Both the position numbers and the translations under genes were made by a program. Positions 1 to 8,706 of a stretch of 64,000 nt of DNA are shown here, one piece after another. The DNA comes from Palleronia sp. THAF1 (lineage in GTDB: Bacteria; Pseudomonadota; Alphaproteobacteria; Rhodobacterales; Rhodobacteraceae): NCBI RefSeq assembly GCF_009363795.1, contig NZ_CP045420.1, forward strand, positions 2,833,001 to 2,897,000. Reading direction: 5' to 3'. Each line of letters begins with the position of its first letter. The first letter of the stretch is position 1. A model generated the notes under the pieces. It was not told where the DNA came from. It did no database searches and saw only the letters and a list, made by a program, of their open reading frames with translations.

Positions 1-1544
1 CCGAAGCCTACGAGCTTTCGGAAGAGGAAATGCTGGGCGCAGTGAAGTTCGCGCATGAGCAGATCCAGCCGGTGATCGACCTGATTATCGACTTGGCCGA
101 GGACGCCGCGAAAGAGCCGTTCGACTTCACCCCGCCGAACTACGACGACCTGTACCAAGCCGTGAAGTCCGCCGGCGAAGACCAGATGCGCGCCGCTTTC
201 GCCATAACCGACAAGCAGGAACGCACGACGGCCATCTCGGACGCGCGCGCCCACATTGTCACGCAGCTGAACGAAGAGCAGCAGCTGGATCCGAACCTTG
301 GCTCTGCCTTCAAAAAGCTGGAGTCGTCCATCCTGCGCGGTGACGTGGTCAAGGGTGGCAAGCGGATCGACGGTCGCGCGACCGACGAAGTGCGCGACAT
401 CGTTTGCGAAACCGGCATCCTGCCCCGCACCCACGGCTCTGCCCTGTTCACGCGCGGCGAGACGCAAGGTCTGGTCGTCACCACGCTGGGCACCGGCGAC
501 GATGAGCAGATGATCGACGCGCTGGAAGGCACCTACAAGTCGAACTTCCTGCTGCACTACAACTTCCCGCCGTACTCGGTCGGCGAAGTCGGTCGTTTCG
601 GACCTCCGGGCCGTCGTGAGATCGGTCACGGTAAGCTGGCATGGCGCGCCCTTCAGGCGGTGCTTCCGGCTGCGACGGACTTCCCCTACACGATCCGCCT
701 GGTCTCCGAGATCACGGAATCCAACGGTTCCTCCTCGATGGCTTCTGTCTGCGGCGGCTCGCTGTCGATGATGGACGCGGGCGTTCCGCTGAAGGCACCG
801 GTGGCCGGTGTGGCCATGGGCCTGATCCTGGAAGAAGATGGCGACTACGCGATCCTGACCGACATCCTGGGTGACGAAGACCACCTGGGCGACATGGACT
901 TCAAGGTTGCGGGCACCGCCAACGGCATCACCTCGCTGCAGATGGACATCAAGGTCGCCGGTATCACGCCAGAGATCATGTCCAAGGCGCTGGAGCAGGC
1001 GAAAGCCGGCCGGATGCACATCCTGGGCGAGATGAACAAGGCGCTGTCCGAAGCGTCCGAGTTCTCCGAGCATGCGCCCCGGATCGAGACGATGCAGATC
1101 CCCACCGACAAGATCCGTGAAGTTATCGGATCGGGCGGCAAGGTGATCCGCGAGATCGTGGAAGTGTCCGGTGCCAAGGTCGACATCAACGACGACGGTG
1201 TCATCAAGATCGCGTCCTCGAATGGTGACCAGATCCAGAAGGCCTACGACATGATCTACTCGATCGTGGCAGAGCCGGAAGAGGGCAAGGTCTACAAGGG
1301 CACGGTCGTCAAGATCGTCGACTTCGGCGCCTTCGTGAACTTCTTCGGCAAGCGCGATGGCCTGGTCCACGTGTCCCAGATCGAGAACAAGCGCCTGAAC
1401 CATCCGTCGGACGTGCTAAAGGAAGGCCAGGAAGTTTGGGTTAAACTTCTGGGCTTCGACGATCGCGGCAAGGTCCGTCTGGCCATGAAGATGGTCAACC
1501 AGGAAACCGGCGAAGAAGAAGCCCCGGCAGACGCCGAAGGCTGA
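1..1544 (+). CDS. pnp: Polynucleotide phosphorylase, C-terminal part (5' end outside window)
   Basis: This is the 3'-to-5' exoribonuclease that phosphorolytically degrades mRNA and forms part of the RNA degradosome. The reading frame is open from base 3, so the gene starts before the window and only the second RNase PH core and the tail are seen. Visible family motifs are [10 protein letters not shown] and [10 protein letters not shown] in the second RNase PH domain. A KH domain follows with the [10 protein letters not shown] loop near bases 1130-1155, then an S1 RNA-binding domain from about 1285 to 1500. The protein ends in a short acidic tail, [10 protein letters not shown]. The first internal ATG (30) is not the true start. 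Identification is secure. Confidence 0.98.
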   Translation, partial: EAYELSEEEMLGAVKFAHEQIQPVIDLIIDLAEDAAKEPFDFTPPNYDDLYQAVKSAGEDQMRAAFAITDKQERTTAISDARAHIVTQLNEEQQLDPNLGSAFKKLESSILRGDVVKGGKRIDGRATDEVRDIVCETGILPRTHGSALFTRGETQGLVVTTLGTGDDEQMIDALEGTYKSNFLLHYNFPPYSVGEVGRFGPPGRREIGHGKLAWRALQAVLPAATDFPYTIRLVSEITESNGSSSMASVCGGSLSMMDAGVPLKAPVAGVAMGLILEEDGDYAILTDILGDEDHLGDMDFKVAGTANGITSLQMDIKVAGITPEIMSKALEQAKAGRMHILGEMNKALSEASEFSEHAPRIETMQIPTDKIREVIGSGGKVIREIVEVSGAKVDINDDGVIKIASSNGDQIQKAYDMIYSIVAEPEEGKVYKGTVVKIVDFGAFVNFFGKRDGLVHVSQIENKRLNHPSDVLKEGQEVWVKLLGFDDRGKVRLAMKMVNQETGEEEAPADAEG

Positions 1545-1558
1545 GCCCCCATGCGCGC

Positions 1559-2602
1559 ATGACGCTGACCTACCTAGAACACCTCAACGGCAGCCTCCCC
1601 GATCCGGGGGGGCTTCTATGCGTTGCGCTGATTCATAATGAAGCAGCGTTGCTACCGGAGTTTCTTCGCCACTACAGGGACTTGGGAGTGACGAGTTTCG
1701 TAATCGTGGACGATCGCTCGGATGACGGGACTTATGACTTACTGGAGGCAGCAGATGACGTCGCCGCGTTCGCGCCAGTGGCGGGGTCGACATACGCAGA
1801 ACACAAGCGCAAGTGGCGATCGGAACTGCTTGATAAATTCTGTGCAGGTCGTTGGGCCATAGTTCCCGACATCGACGAACATATGGTCTTCGCTGGAATG
1901 GAGCATGGCGGCCTTCCTAAGCTTGTCGACGCCTTGGACGCAGACGGATGCGAAGCCGCGCAAGCAACGATGATCGATATGTACGCCGATGGCACTTTGG
2001 GCGACATGAACTATTCTAACGGGCGCTTGACCGACGCTTTCCCACTGTTCGACGCGCCTGACTGCTACCATCGCCTCGCCGCGCCTAAGCGATTCCGCCG
2101 CAAATTTCCGACTCCTTTCTTTATGGTAGTAGGCGGCATGCGACAGCGGGTGTTCGAGCCGGTGGCGTTTGATAGATCGAAGTGGACCCATCGCGCCTTC
2201 CTAGATTTCGCCGCGATCGAAAATGGGTTCGTGTCGACCGCTGGCGATCGCGTGAAAGCTGTGGCGCTGCGTCAGTTGGTGCGCAGCACTCTCGCAGACC
2301 GGCCGCTTTTCAATCTGACTAAGATTCCGCTCGTGAAATGGCGCAGAGGAATGACTTACTACAATGGCGCTCATGCCCTGTCCGGGCAGCTTGCTCTCTC
2401 AAAGCGCCGCTTGGCGCTGCTTCACTTCAACTTCGCAGGCGGCATGAGCGCGATACGTTACAAATCTGCCCGTGGCCAACATGCTGCCGGTAGTAACTTC
2501 TACAGACGGATTGAGGATGGCAGACCAGAGACGACGGCCCTACTCTTTGATCGTTCGCTGCACTACGTTCAACCGCAATCGCTGGGATCGCTCATTTCTT
2601 AA
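1559..2602 (+). CDS. Glycosyltransferase family 2-like protein (PF13704 type)
   Basis: A 347-residue predicted cytoplasmic glycosyltransferase. The nucleotide-sugar and metal-binding signatures are DDRSDDGT at residues 51-58 and DIDE at 104-107, which fit the Glyco_tranf_2_4 group; donor and acceptor cannot be told. No membrane segment is seen. It sits 14 bases after pnp and starts a run of four same-strand glycan genes. The start has only a weak ribosome binding site. Codon use differs from its neighbours: it uses TTA Leu and AGA Arg codons and looks visibly less GC-rich, which suggests acquisition separate from the three genes that follow. Function class fairly sure, specificity unknown. 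Confidence 0.8.
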   Translation: MTLTYLEHLNGSLPDPGGLLCVALIHNEAALLPEFLRHYRDLGVTSFVIVDDRSDDGTYDLLEAADDVAAFAPVAGSTYAEHKRKWRSELLDKFCAGRWAIVPDIDEHMVFAGMEHGGLPKLVDALDADGCEAAQATMIDMYADGTLGDMNYSNGRLTDAFPLFDAPDCYHRLAAPKRFRRKFPTPFFMVVGGMRQRVFEPVAFDRSKWTHRAFLDFAAIENGFVSTAGDRVKAVALRQLVRSTLADRPLFNLTKIPLVKWRRGMTYYNGAHALSGQLALSKRRLALLHFNFAGGMSAIRYKSARGQHAAGSNFYRRIEDGRPETTALLFDRSLHYVQPQSLGSLIS

Positions 2603-2674
2603 GCGAAGCTTCCAAGCCGTAGCTGCGAGCAACGCGGCTACTAGTTCCCGACACTACATAAAGGGGCTCGCAGA

Positions 2675-3484
2675 ATGCGTGTTCGTATTTTTAAGGACCT
2701 CGAGAAAACGCTGCCGGAGGATCGGTTCGTCGCGTGGACCAATTTGCGCGGTCGCTACCGCGGCAAGCAGCATTATGTGTCCTCCGTGCCGAGCGAGCCG
2801 GAAGGCATCCTGATCGCTCAGGATAAGTTCGACCGGATTTATTTCTGCCGCCGTCCGCGCCACAACCGATACAAGAACGGCATCATGAACCGAGTCGATT
2901 TTTTGGCTCACGAGTATCACCTGGATCGGCTGACGGACCTGCGCGGCGGCACCTTCATCGACTGCGGCGCGAATGTGGGAGAGCTGGGCCTGTGGGCCAA
3001 GGTGCGCGGCTTCTCCTATATTCCGTTCGAGCCTGAGGATTTGGAAGCGCGTTGCGTCGATCTGAACGTGTTCGACGGGGCCGACACCTGCCATCGCAAA
3101 GGCCTGTGGAACGAGACGACGACGCTGCAATTTCATAGCAGCCCCGACAGCGCCGACAGTTCGCTGATCGCGTTCGAGGGCAGCACGCAGACTGCCAAAT
3201 TGGAGGTCGTGCGGTTGGATGATGCCGTGGATCTGTCCACCGCTGACGGTCCCGTGATCTTCAAGCTGGAAGCCGAAGGCGCAGAGCCAGAGGTGCTGGA
3301 AGGCGCGAAAGACAGCCTCGCGCATATCGACTGGGTCGCGGTCGATTGCGGATATGAGCGCGGCCCCGACAAGCAGCACACATTCGTCGAGACGAACACC
3401 GCGCTCGTCGACCACGGTTTCCGCTTGGTTGCCGCGCAGTTCGGGCGCGTGACGGCGCTTTACGGACGCCCAGGCGCGACCTGA
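2675..3484 (+). CDS. FkbM family methyltransferase
   Basis: A 269-residue SAM-dependent methyltransferase of the FkbM family, which commonly O-methylates sugars in surface glycans. Motif I, DCGANVGELG, lies at residues 96-105 and the characteristic FKLEAEGAE segment follows near 191, as expected for FkbM proteins (KID-EG-E type). The start is preceded by AAGGGG at 2661-2666. It lies in a run of glycosyltransferase genes (1559-5274) and is three bases from the GTG start of the next gene, so co-transcription is likely. The methylated substrate is inferred to be a polysaccharide or glycosylated surface molecule from context only. Confidence 0.85.
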   Translation: MRVRIFKDLEKTLPEDRFVAWTNLRGRYRGKQHYVSSVPSEPEGILIAQDKFDRIYFCRRPRHNRYKNGIMNRVDFLAHEYHLDRLTDLRGGTFIDCGANVGELGLWAKVRGFSYIPFEPEDLEARCVDLNVFDGADTCHRKGLWNETTTLQFHSSPDSADSSLIAFEGSTQTAKLEVVRLDDAVDLSTADGPVIFKLEAEGAEPEVLEGAKDSLAHIDWVAVDCGYERGPDKQHTFVETNTALVDHGFRLVAAQFGRVTALYGRPGAT

Positions 3485-3487
3485 TCT

Positions 3488-4534
3488 GTGACGCGCGTCC
3501 TGCACATCCATTTCGGCAAAGAAGGCGGCGCAGAGCGGTTTTTCGTGAACCTTGCCACCGCTTTTGACAAGCGAGGAGTCGAACAGCGGTTCGTCATCCG
3601 CCCCAACCGCAGTTGGGGCGACGCGATTGCCGCGCTCGGCCCGGTGCGTCACAGCAACTTCCAGCGGTTGTCGCCGATGCGCTCCCTCGTGCGCGCCCAT
3701 ATTCGCAAGACCTGCCGTGACTGGCAGCCGGATGCGGTGATGGCCTGGATGCACCGCGCCGCGCAGGCTCTGCCACCGTCGCATGATGGTGTGCGCCTGT
3801 GTCGGCTGGGAGACTACCCCGCAAACCTCAAACATTTTGACAACTGTGATGTCGTGGTCGGCAATGTCCCCGGCATCGCGCAACGGCTGGATGATCTGGG
3901 CTGGAGCGGCGGGCGCACGGTGGTGTCGAATTTTCCCAAGCCGGTGACGCCCCGGCCTGTGTCTCGTGCCGACCACGATACGCCCGAAGATGTGCCGCTC
4001 TTGGTCACCGGCGGGCGATTCGTGCCGCGAAAGGGCATGGACATTGCGATCCGCGCCGCCGCCCGCATTCCCGGCCTGTGGCTGTGGCTGATCGGTGACG
4101 GTCAAGAGCGCGCTGCACTGGAGGCTCTTGCCCGCGAACTTGGCATCGCCGACCGCACCCGTTTCATCGGCTGGGTGGACGAGACGATCCATTACATCGC
4201 CGCCGGAAACCTGTTCCTTCTGCCCTCGCGCCACGAGCCGCTTGGCAATATCCTGTTGGAGGCCTGGCAAGCTGGCGTACCGGCCATCTCGACCCGGTGC
4301 GAGGGGCCATCGTGGTTCATGCGCGACGGTGTCGATGGGCCGATGGTGGATATCGATGACATAGACGCGACCGTGACCGCCCTGCAGGCTCTTCTGGACG
4401 ACCCGGCACGCGCACAGCGCCACGCGGCTTCGGCGACAGAGCGACTGCAGCAGATGTTTACCGAGGACGCCATTGTCGACGAATATATGCGCCTGTTCGC
4501 CATGACACCAAGTGAAGCAAGGGCCCTTCGATGA
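3488..4534 (+). CDS. Glycosyltransferase family 4 (group 1)
   Basis: A 348-residue GT-B fold glycosyltransferase. The N-terminal half opens with a GT4-type glycine-rich segment (HFGKEGGAERF), and the C-terminal half has the family's E-x7-E region in HEPLGNILLEAWQAG, near residues 248-262. The start codon is GTG, three bases after the FkbM stop. The gene ends with an ATGA overlap onto the GT25 gene, so the two are translationally coupled. It probably adds a sugar to lipopolysaccharide or a capsule-like glycan, but donor and acceptor cannot be read from sequence. Confidence 0.85.
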   Translation: MTRVLHIHFGKEGGAERFFVNLATAFDKRGVEQRFVIRPNRSWGDAIAALGPVRHSNFQRLSPMRSLVRAHIRKTCRDWQPDAVMAWMHRAAQALPPSHDGVRLCRLGDYPANLKHFDNCDVVVGNVPGIAQRLDDLGWSGGRTVVSNFPKPVTPRPVSRADHDTPEDVPLLVTGGRFVPRKGMDIAIRAAARIPGLWLWLIGDGQERAALEALARELGIADRTRFIGWVDETIHYIAAGNLFLLPSRHEPLGNILLEAWQAGVPAISTRCEGPSWFMRDGVDGPMVDIDDIDATVTALQALLDDPARAQRHAASATERLQQMFTEDAIVDEYMRLFAMTPSEARALR

Positions 4535-5274
4535 GCTTGGAAGCGTTTCTCATCAACCTTGACGGCTCCGACGCGCGACTGGCCACAGCCGCCAGCCAGT
4601 TGGACAGGATCGGGATGAAGTGGTCTCGAGTGCCTGCGGTGGACGGGCGCGGCAAGCCGACGTCTGATTTCCCGCAATACGATGATGCCGCCTGTCGCCG
4701 CTACATGGGCCGGTCGATGACGGGCGCGGAGATCGCGTGCCACCTTAGCCACGCGCGTGCCGCAGAAACCTTCCTGCACAGCGGGGCCAGCCACGGCCTG
4801 ATCCTGGAAGACGATTTCACCCTGATTGCCGATGGCCCGACGCTGACCACGGTGTGCGAATGGCTGATGGCCGAAAGCGCGCTCGACTGGCAGATCGCGA
4901 ACCTTGGCGCGCACAAGAACAAGATCAGCACAGAGATCGCGTCAGTCGAAGGCCACGCCATCCTGCGCGCGCATTACTTTCCGATGCTCGCCACCGCGAT
5001 CCTGTGGACGCGGCCCGCAGCAAAGACGTTCGTTGCCGATGCCGCGCGCTTGTTCTGTCCTGCGGACAACCAGCTGCGCTACTGGCAGACCCGCACGGAC
5101 GGTGGCCTTTCGATCTGGCCCCCCCTGATCCGCGCGGGGGACCACCCCAGCGATATCGACAGCAAGAGCCGTCGCACCGACAAAGTCGAGCGCACGGCGA
5201 CCTATGGGCTGGCCAAACAAAGACGCCTCTGGACCGACAAGATCATCGCGTTTCGGCACCAGAAGGGCCTTTGA
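4531..5274 (+). CDS. Glycosyltransferase family 25 (LPS-type)
   Basis: A 247-residue family 25 glycosyltransferase, related to the beta-galactosyl transferases that build lipooligosaccharide outer core. Diagnostic segments are the N-terminal FLINLDGSDAR, the GAEIACHLSHARA helix at residues 65-77, and the LEDDF metal-binding motif at 92-96. The start ATG overlaps the upstream GT4 stop (ATGA), indicating coupled translation. It is the last gene of the 1559-5274 glycan cluster. The acceptor is not identifiable. Confidence 0.88.
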   Translation: MSLEAFLINLDGSDARLATAASQLDRIGMKWSRVPAVDGRGKPTSDFPQYDDAACRRYMGRSMTGAEIACHLSHARAAETFLHSGASHGLILEDDFTLIADGPTLTTVCEWLMAESALDWQIANLGAHKNKISTEIASVEGHAILRAHYFPMLATAILWTRPAAKTFVADAARLFCPADNQLRYWQTRTDGGLSIWPPLIRAGDHPSDIDSKSRRTDKVERTATYGLAKQRRLWTDKIIAFRHQKGL

Positions 5275-5372
5275 CCGGAAGGCCTGATAAATACTTCGTC
5301 AGCCGCGATACTTCCGCGCGCGACTGCACTATCCTAATTACCAAATGATCGACTTCCGAAGGACCGAATCGC

Positions 5373-5963
5373 ATGGATAGAAGAGACTTCATTACCACCG
5401 GCCTTGCCGCTTTCGGTGCGGCTTTGGTAGGCGGCCCCGCCGCCTTCGCGCAGGACGCGGCACCGGCGAGCTCTGGCTTGCCGCCACACCTGCAGCCCAA
5501 GTTCGTGCAGCTGCGCTATGCCCTACCCGCGAACGAAGTGCACGTTTTCCCCGATCACTTCCAGCTGTTCTGGACGCTGCCGAACCGTCAGGCGTGGCGC
5601 TACGGCATCCGCGTGGGGCGCGCAGGCCTGTATGAACCCGGACAGTACTTCGTGGGTGCGAAGAAAGAGTGGCCTTCCTGGACGCCGACGCCCGACATGA
5701 TCGCGCGCGAGCCGGAGAAATATAAGCAATACGAAGACGGCATGCCCGGCGGCCCCGGCAACCCCCTGGGCGCGCGTGCGCTGTATCTGTTCCAGGAAGG
5801 CCGCGGCGACACGTTCCTGCGCATCCATGGCACGGCTGACGTGAACACCATCGGCCGCGCGGTTTCGAACGGCTGTGCGGGCCTGACCAACGAGCATGTG
5901 AAACTGCTGTATGAGCAGGTTCCGATGAACACCCGTGTGGTGCTGTATCCCAAGATGGTCTGA
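5373..5963 (+). CDS. L,D-transpeptidase (YkuD domain), Tat-like exported
   Basis: A 196-residue periplasmic L,D-transpeptidase that would cross-link peptidoglycan or attach proteins to it. The N-terminus carries a twin-arginine-like signal (MDRRDFITTGLAAF) ending near AFA-QD at residue 26-27. The YkuD active site is complete, with H152, S166 and C168 in the HGT...SNGC arrangement. The start has an AAGGAC site just upstream. It is separated from the glycan cluster by about 100 bases and is followed by a strong intrinsic terminator, so it is probably a single-gene unit. A second, smaller YkuD protein is encoded at 33100-33591. Confidence 0.92.
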   Translation: MDRRDFITTGLAAFGAALVGGPAAFAQDAAPASSGLPPHLQPKFVQLRYALPANEVHVFPDHFQLFWTLPNRQAWRYGIRVGRAGLYEPGQYFVGAKKEWPSWTPTPDMIAREPEKYKQYEDGMPGGPGNPLGARALYLFQEGRGDTFLRIHGTADVNTIGRAVSNGCAGLTNEHVKLLYEQVPMNTRVVLYPKMV

Positions 5964-5991
5964 ACGACCGTCTCGGTTTCTGATACGCTGA

Positions 5992-6020
5992 AGGCGTCGC
6001 TCGCAGAGCGGCGCCTTTTT
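5992..6020 (+). terminator. Intrinsic terminator after the L,D-transpeptidase gene
   Basis: An 11-bp stem (5992-6002 with 6006-6016, one G-T pair) closes a 3-base loop and runs into five T residues at 6016-6020. It lies 28 bases after the stop at 5963 and before the cydA promoter region. Confidence 0.9.
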
Positions 6021-6122
6021 CATGTGTTAGCGCCCGAACTGCGACACTGCGGCTGTGCAGAGCGGGTGCATTCCGACGCAAAAGCGCTTATTTCCATCCC
6101 GACACCGACGAAAGGTAGGCGA

Positions 6123-7538
6123 ATGGACACGTTTCTTGGATTGGACGCATTGGTGCTGGCCCGGATCCAGTTCGCCTTCACCGTCGCATTCCACTTCATC
6201 TTCCCGGCATTTACCATCGGATTGGCAAGCTTCCTTGCCGTCCTGAACGGCATTTGGCTGAAAACCGGAGAGCGTGTTTACTACCGCCTGTTCAAATACT
6301 GGGTGAAGATCTTCGCCATCTCTTTCGCGATGGGCGTCGTGTCGGGTATCGTGATGTCCTACCAGTTCGGCACCAACTGGTCCGTGTTCTCTGACCGCGC
6401 GGGGCCGGTGATCGGACCGCTGATGGCTTATGAGGTTCTGACCGCCTTCTTCCTGGAGGCCGGGTTTCTTGGCATCATGCTCTTCGGACGCGACAAGGTC
6501 GGCCCCACGCTGCACATGGTTGCCTGTCTGATGGTGGCCGTCGGCACGGCGATTTCTGCCACGTGGATCCTATCGGTCAATTCGTGGATGCACACGCCTG
6601 CGGGCTACGTGATGGGCGAGAACGGCCAGTTCCTGCCCGACGACTGGATGAAGATCATCTTCAACCCGTCCTTCCCCTACCGCCTGCTGCACACCCTGAC
6701 GGCTGCCTATCTGGGCACAGCCTTTGTGGTCGGTGGCGTGGGCGCGTGGCACCTGCTGCGGGGCAAGCGCGACAACATCGCCGTGCGGCGCATGTTCTCG
6801 ATGGCGATGTGGATGGCCGCGATCGTGGCCCCGTTGCAGATCGGCGCGGGCCACCTGCAGGGCATGAACACCTATGAGCATCAGCCGACCAAGGTGCTGG
6901 CGATGGAAGGTCACTTTGAAAGCAGCGAGGACGGTATTCCCCTGATCTTGTTCGGCATCCCGGACCAAGAGGCGCAGGAAATGCGCTACGAGCTTTCGAT
7001 CCCACGCCTTGGCGGTCCGATCCTGGAAAAGGGCCTGAGCGCGTCCATGGACGGGCTTGATACCGTGCCGATCGACGAACAGCCGCCGGTCGCCATCGTG
7101 TTCTACTCGTTCCGCATCATGGTCGGGATCGGCTTCCTGATGGTGGCCGTCGGGTTCTGGTCGCTTTGGGCGCGCTACAAAGGGCGTCTGTATGAAGACA
7201 AGTGGCTGCACCGCGCGGGTGTGCTGATGGCGCCGTCCGGTCTGGTCGCGGTGATCGCGGGCTGGATTACGACAGAGGTGGGGCGCCAGCCCTACACCGT
7301 CTACGGCGTGATGCGCACGTCTGAATCCGTGTCGCCCATCGCCGCCTCTGCCGTCGGTACGTCGCTTCTGATCTTCATCGCCATCTACTTCGCGGTGTTC
7401 GGCGCAGGCATCCTGTACCTGCTGAAACTGATGAGCCGCGCGCCGGACGTCGGTGAGAAAGAAACCGACGACAGCGGCCCGATCCGAACGGGTGGCATCA
7501 CGCCGGGCAGCCTGCCCGCAACGCAGCCTGCGGAATAG
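6123..7538 (+). CDS. cydA: Cytochrome bd-type quinol oxidase subunit I
   Basis: A 471-residue integral membrane subunit of a bd-type terminal oxidase that carries the haems and the quinol site and reduces oxygen to water. The N-terminus (LDALVLARIQFAF, then an early conserved His in AFHFIF) and the C-terminal GRQPYTVYG segment are characteristic. The length near 470 residues, with a short periplasmic Q-loop, fits the cyanide-insensitive CIO-type branch rather than the longer E. coli form. I chose ATG 6123 because AAAGG lies just upstream and the protein then begins with the conserved first helix; the frame is open further upstream to 6024 but that part has no family similarity. It forms an operon with cydB, ten bases downstream. 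I see no clear FNR box upstream. Confidence 0.96.
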   Translation: MDTFLGLDALVLARIQFAFTVAFHFIFPAFTIGLASFLAVLNGIWLKTGERVYYRLFKYWVKIFAISFAMGVVSGIVMSYQFGTNWSVFSDRAGPVIGPLMAYEVLTAFFLEAGFLGIMLFGRDKVGPTLHMVACLMVAVGTAISATWILSVNSWMHTPAGYVMGENGQFLPDDWMKIIFNPSFPYRLLHTLTAAYLGTAFVVGGVGAWHLLRGKRDNIAVRRMFSMAMWMAAIVAPLQIGAGHLQGMNTYEHQPTKVLAMEGHFESSEDGIPLILFGIPDQEAQEMRYELSIPRLGGPILEKGLSASMDGLDTVPIDEQPPVAIVFYSFRIMVGIGFLMVAVGFWSLWARYKGRLYEDKWLHRAGVLMAPSGLVAVIAGWITTEVGRQPYTVYGVMRTSESVSPIAASAVGTSLLIFIAIYFAVFGAGILYLLKLMSRAPDVGEKETDDSGPIRTGGITPGSLPATQPAE

Positions 7539-7547
7539 GATCGAGAT

Positions 7548-8579
7548 ATGGACATCGGACTGGGCATCAGCATCGACCTGACCATCGCGTGGGCCATCCT
7601 TCTGGCGTTTGCCGTCTACGTCTACGTCATCCTCGACGGGTTCGATCTGGGCATCGGCATCCTGTACCCCGCCTTCCCCGCGAAGGAAGACCGCGACCTG
7701 ATGATGAACACGGTCGCACCCGTCTGGGACGGCAACGAGACGTGGCTGGTGCTGGGCGGCGGCGGACTATTTGCCGCTTTTCCCATGGCCTACGCGATCA
7801 TTATGCCTGCGCTTTATCCGCCGATCATCGCGATGCTTCTGGCGCTTGTGTTCCGTGGGGTGGCGTTCGAGTTTCGCTGGAAGGCAGCCTCGGATTTCTC
7901 CCGTCGATTCTGGGACTGGGCGTTCATCGGCGGCTCGACCGTTGCTGCGCTCAGCCAAGGGATCATTCTGGGCGCTTTGCTTCAGGGGATAGAGGTCGAC
8001 GGCCGCGCCTATGGCGGCGGCTGGCTGGACTGGCTGACGCCGTTCTCGGTCACCTGCGGCGTTGCGGTGATCTTCGGCTACGGTCTTCTGGGCGCGTGCT
8101 GGCTGAACTGGCGCACGACCGGCTACATGCGCGAGCAGTCCCGATATATCGCGCGAATGCTGGGTTTCGTCACCGTCGCCTTCATCGGCATCGTGTCCCT
8201 GTGGACGCCGTTTCTGGAGCAGGAGTATTTCCAGCGCTGGTTCGCATGGCCGTCGATCCTGCAAGTTCTGCCGATCCCCGCGCTCGTCATCGGCTTTGTG
8301 TTCATGCTGGGCCGAGAGTTGTATAACGAGGCGAACGACTGGATGCCCTTCGTGCTGACGCTGGGTCTGTTCGGGCTGTGCTTCCTTGGCCTTGGCGTGT
8401 GCATGTGGCCTTACATCATCCCCACCGAGGTCACGATGTTCGAGGCTGCGAGCCCGTTCAAATCGCAGCTTTTCATGTTCGTGGGCGCAATCATCCTGAT
8501 ACCGATCATCTTGGCCTACACCATCTATGCTTACTGGGTGTTCCGCGGGAAGCTGGAGCACGGTGAAGGCTACCACTGA
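7548..8579 (+). CDS. cydB: Cytochrome bd-type quinol oxidase subunit II
   Basis: A 343-residue membrane protein that pairs with CydA in the bd oxidase. The family signature DGFDLGIGIL appears in the first helix (near residues 26-35), followed by the GNETWLVLGGGG region. Eight or nine hydrophobic segments are visible, matching CydB. The gene starts nine bases after the cydA stop, and its TGA stop shares its last base with the ATG of a short third gene (8579), so cydA, cydB and the short gene should be one transcript. Confidence 0.97.
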   Translation: MDIGLGISIDLTIAWAILLAFAVYVYVILDGFDLGIGILYPAFPAKEDRDLMMNTVAPVWDGNETWLVLGGGGLFAAFPMAYAIIMPALYPPIIAMLLALVFRGVAFEFRWKAASDFSRRFWDWAFIGGSTVAALSQGIILGALLQGIEVDGRAYGGGWLDWLTPFSVTCGVAVIFGYGLLGACWLNWRTTGYMREQSRYIARMLGFVTVAFIGIVSLWTPFLEQEYFQRWFAWPSILQVLPIPALVIGFVFMLGRELYNEANDWMPFVLTLGLFGLCFLGLGVCMWPYIIPTEVTMFEAASPFKSQLFMFVGAIILIPIILAYTIYAYWVFRGKLEHGEGYH

Positions 8580-8674
8580 TGCTGCGCCGGGTAGCTTGGT
8601 TCGTAGCGATCTGGGTGCTGAGCGTCACGGCGTTGGGCATCGTCGCCTACGGCATCCGGTCCATGATCTTGTAG
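8579..8674 (+). CDS. Short single-helix CydX-like subunit (DUF2474 type), 31 residues
   Basis: A 31-residue protein starting MLRRVAWFVAIWVLS and ending in IRSMIL. It has one predicted membrane helix with two arginines in front, a tryptophan-rich start and a short basic end. This matches the DUF2474 family, small proteins encoded just after cydB in CIO-type operons and thought to be the counterpart of CydX. Its ATG shares one base with the cydB TGA stop, which indicates coupled translation. Similarity is judged by eye from pattern, length and position only. Confidence 0.8.
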   Translation: MLRRVAWFVAIWVLSVTALGIVAYGIRSMIL

Positions 8675-8706
8675 ACAAGGCACGTTGCGAGCCTATCTGG
8701 CCGCGG

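Noticed and set aside
2654-4423. Long open frame on the minus strand (589 codons) opposite the glycan genes.
   Set aside because: It is antisense to three genes with clear family motifs, has no recognisable domain and arises from high GC content.
6020-6122. FNR-type or similar oxygen-sensing site before cydA.
   Set aside because: No TTGAT-N4-ATCAA-like sequence could be found in the short upstream region.
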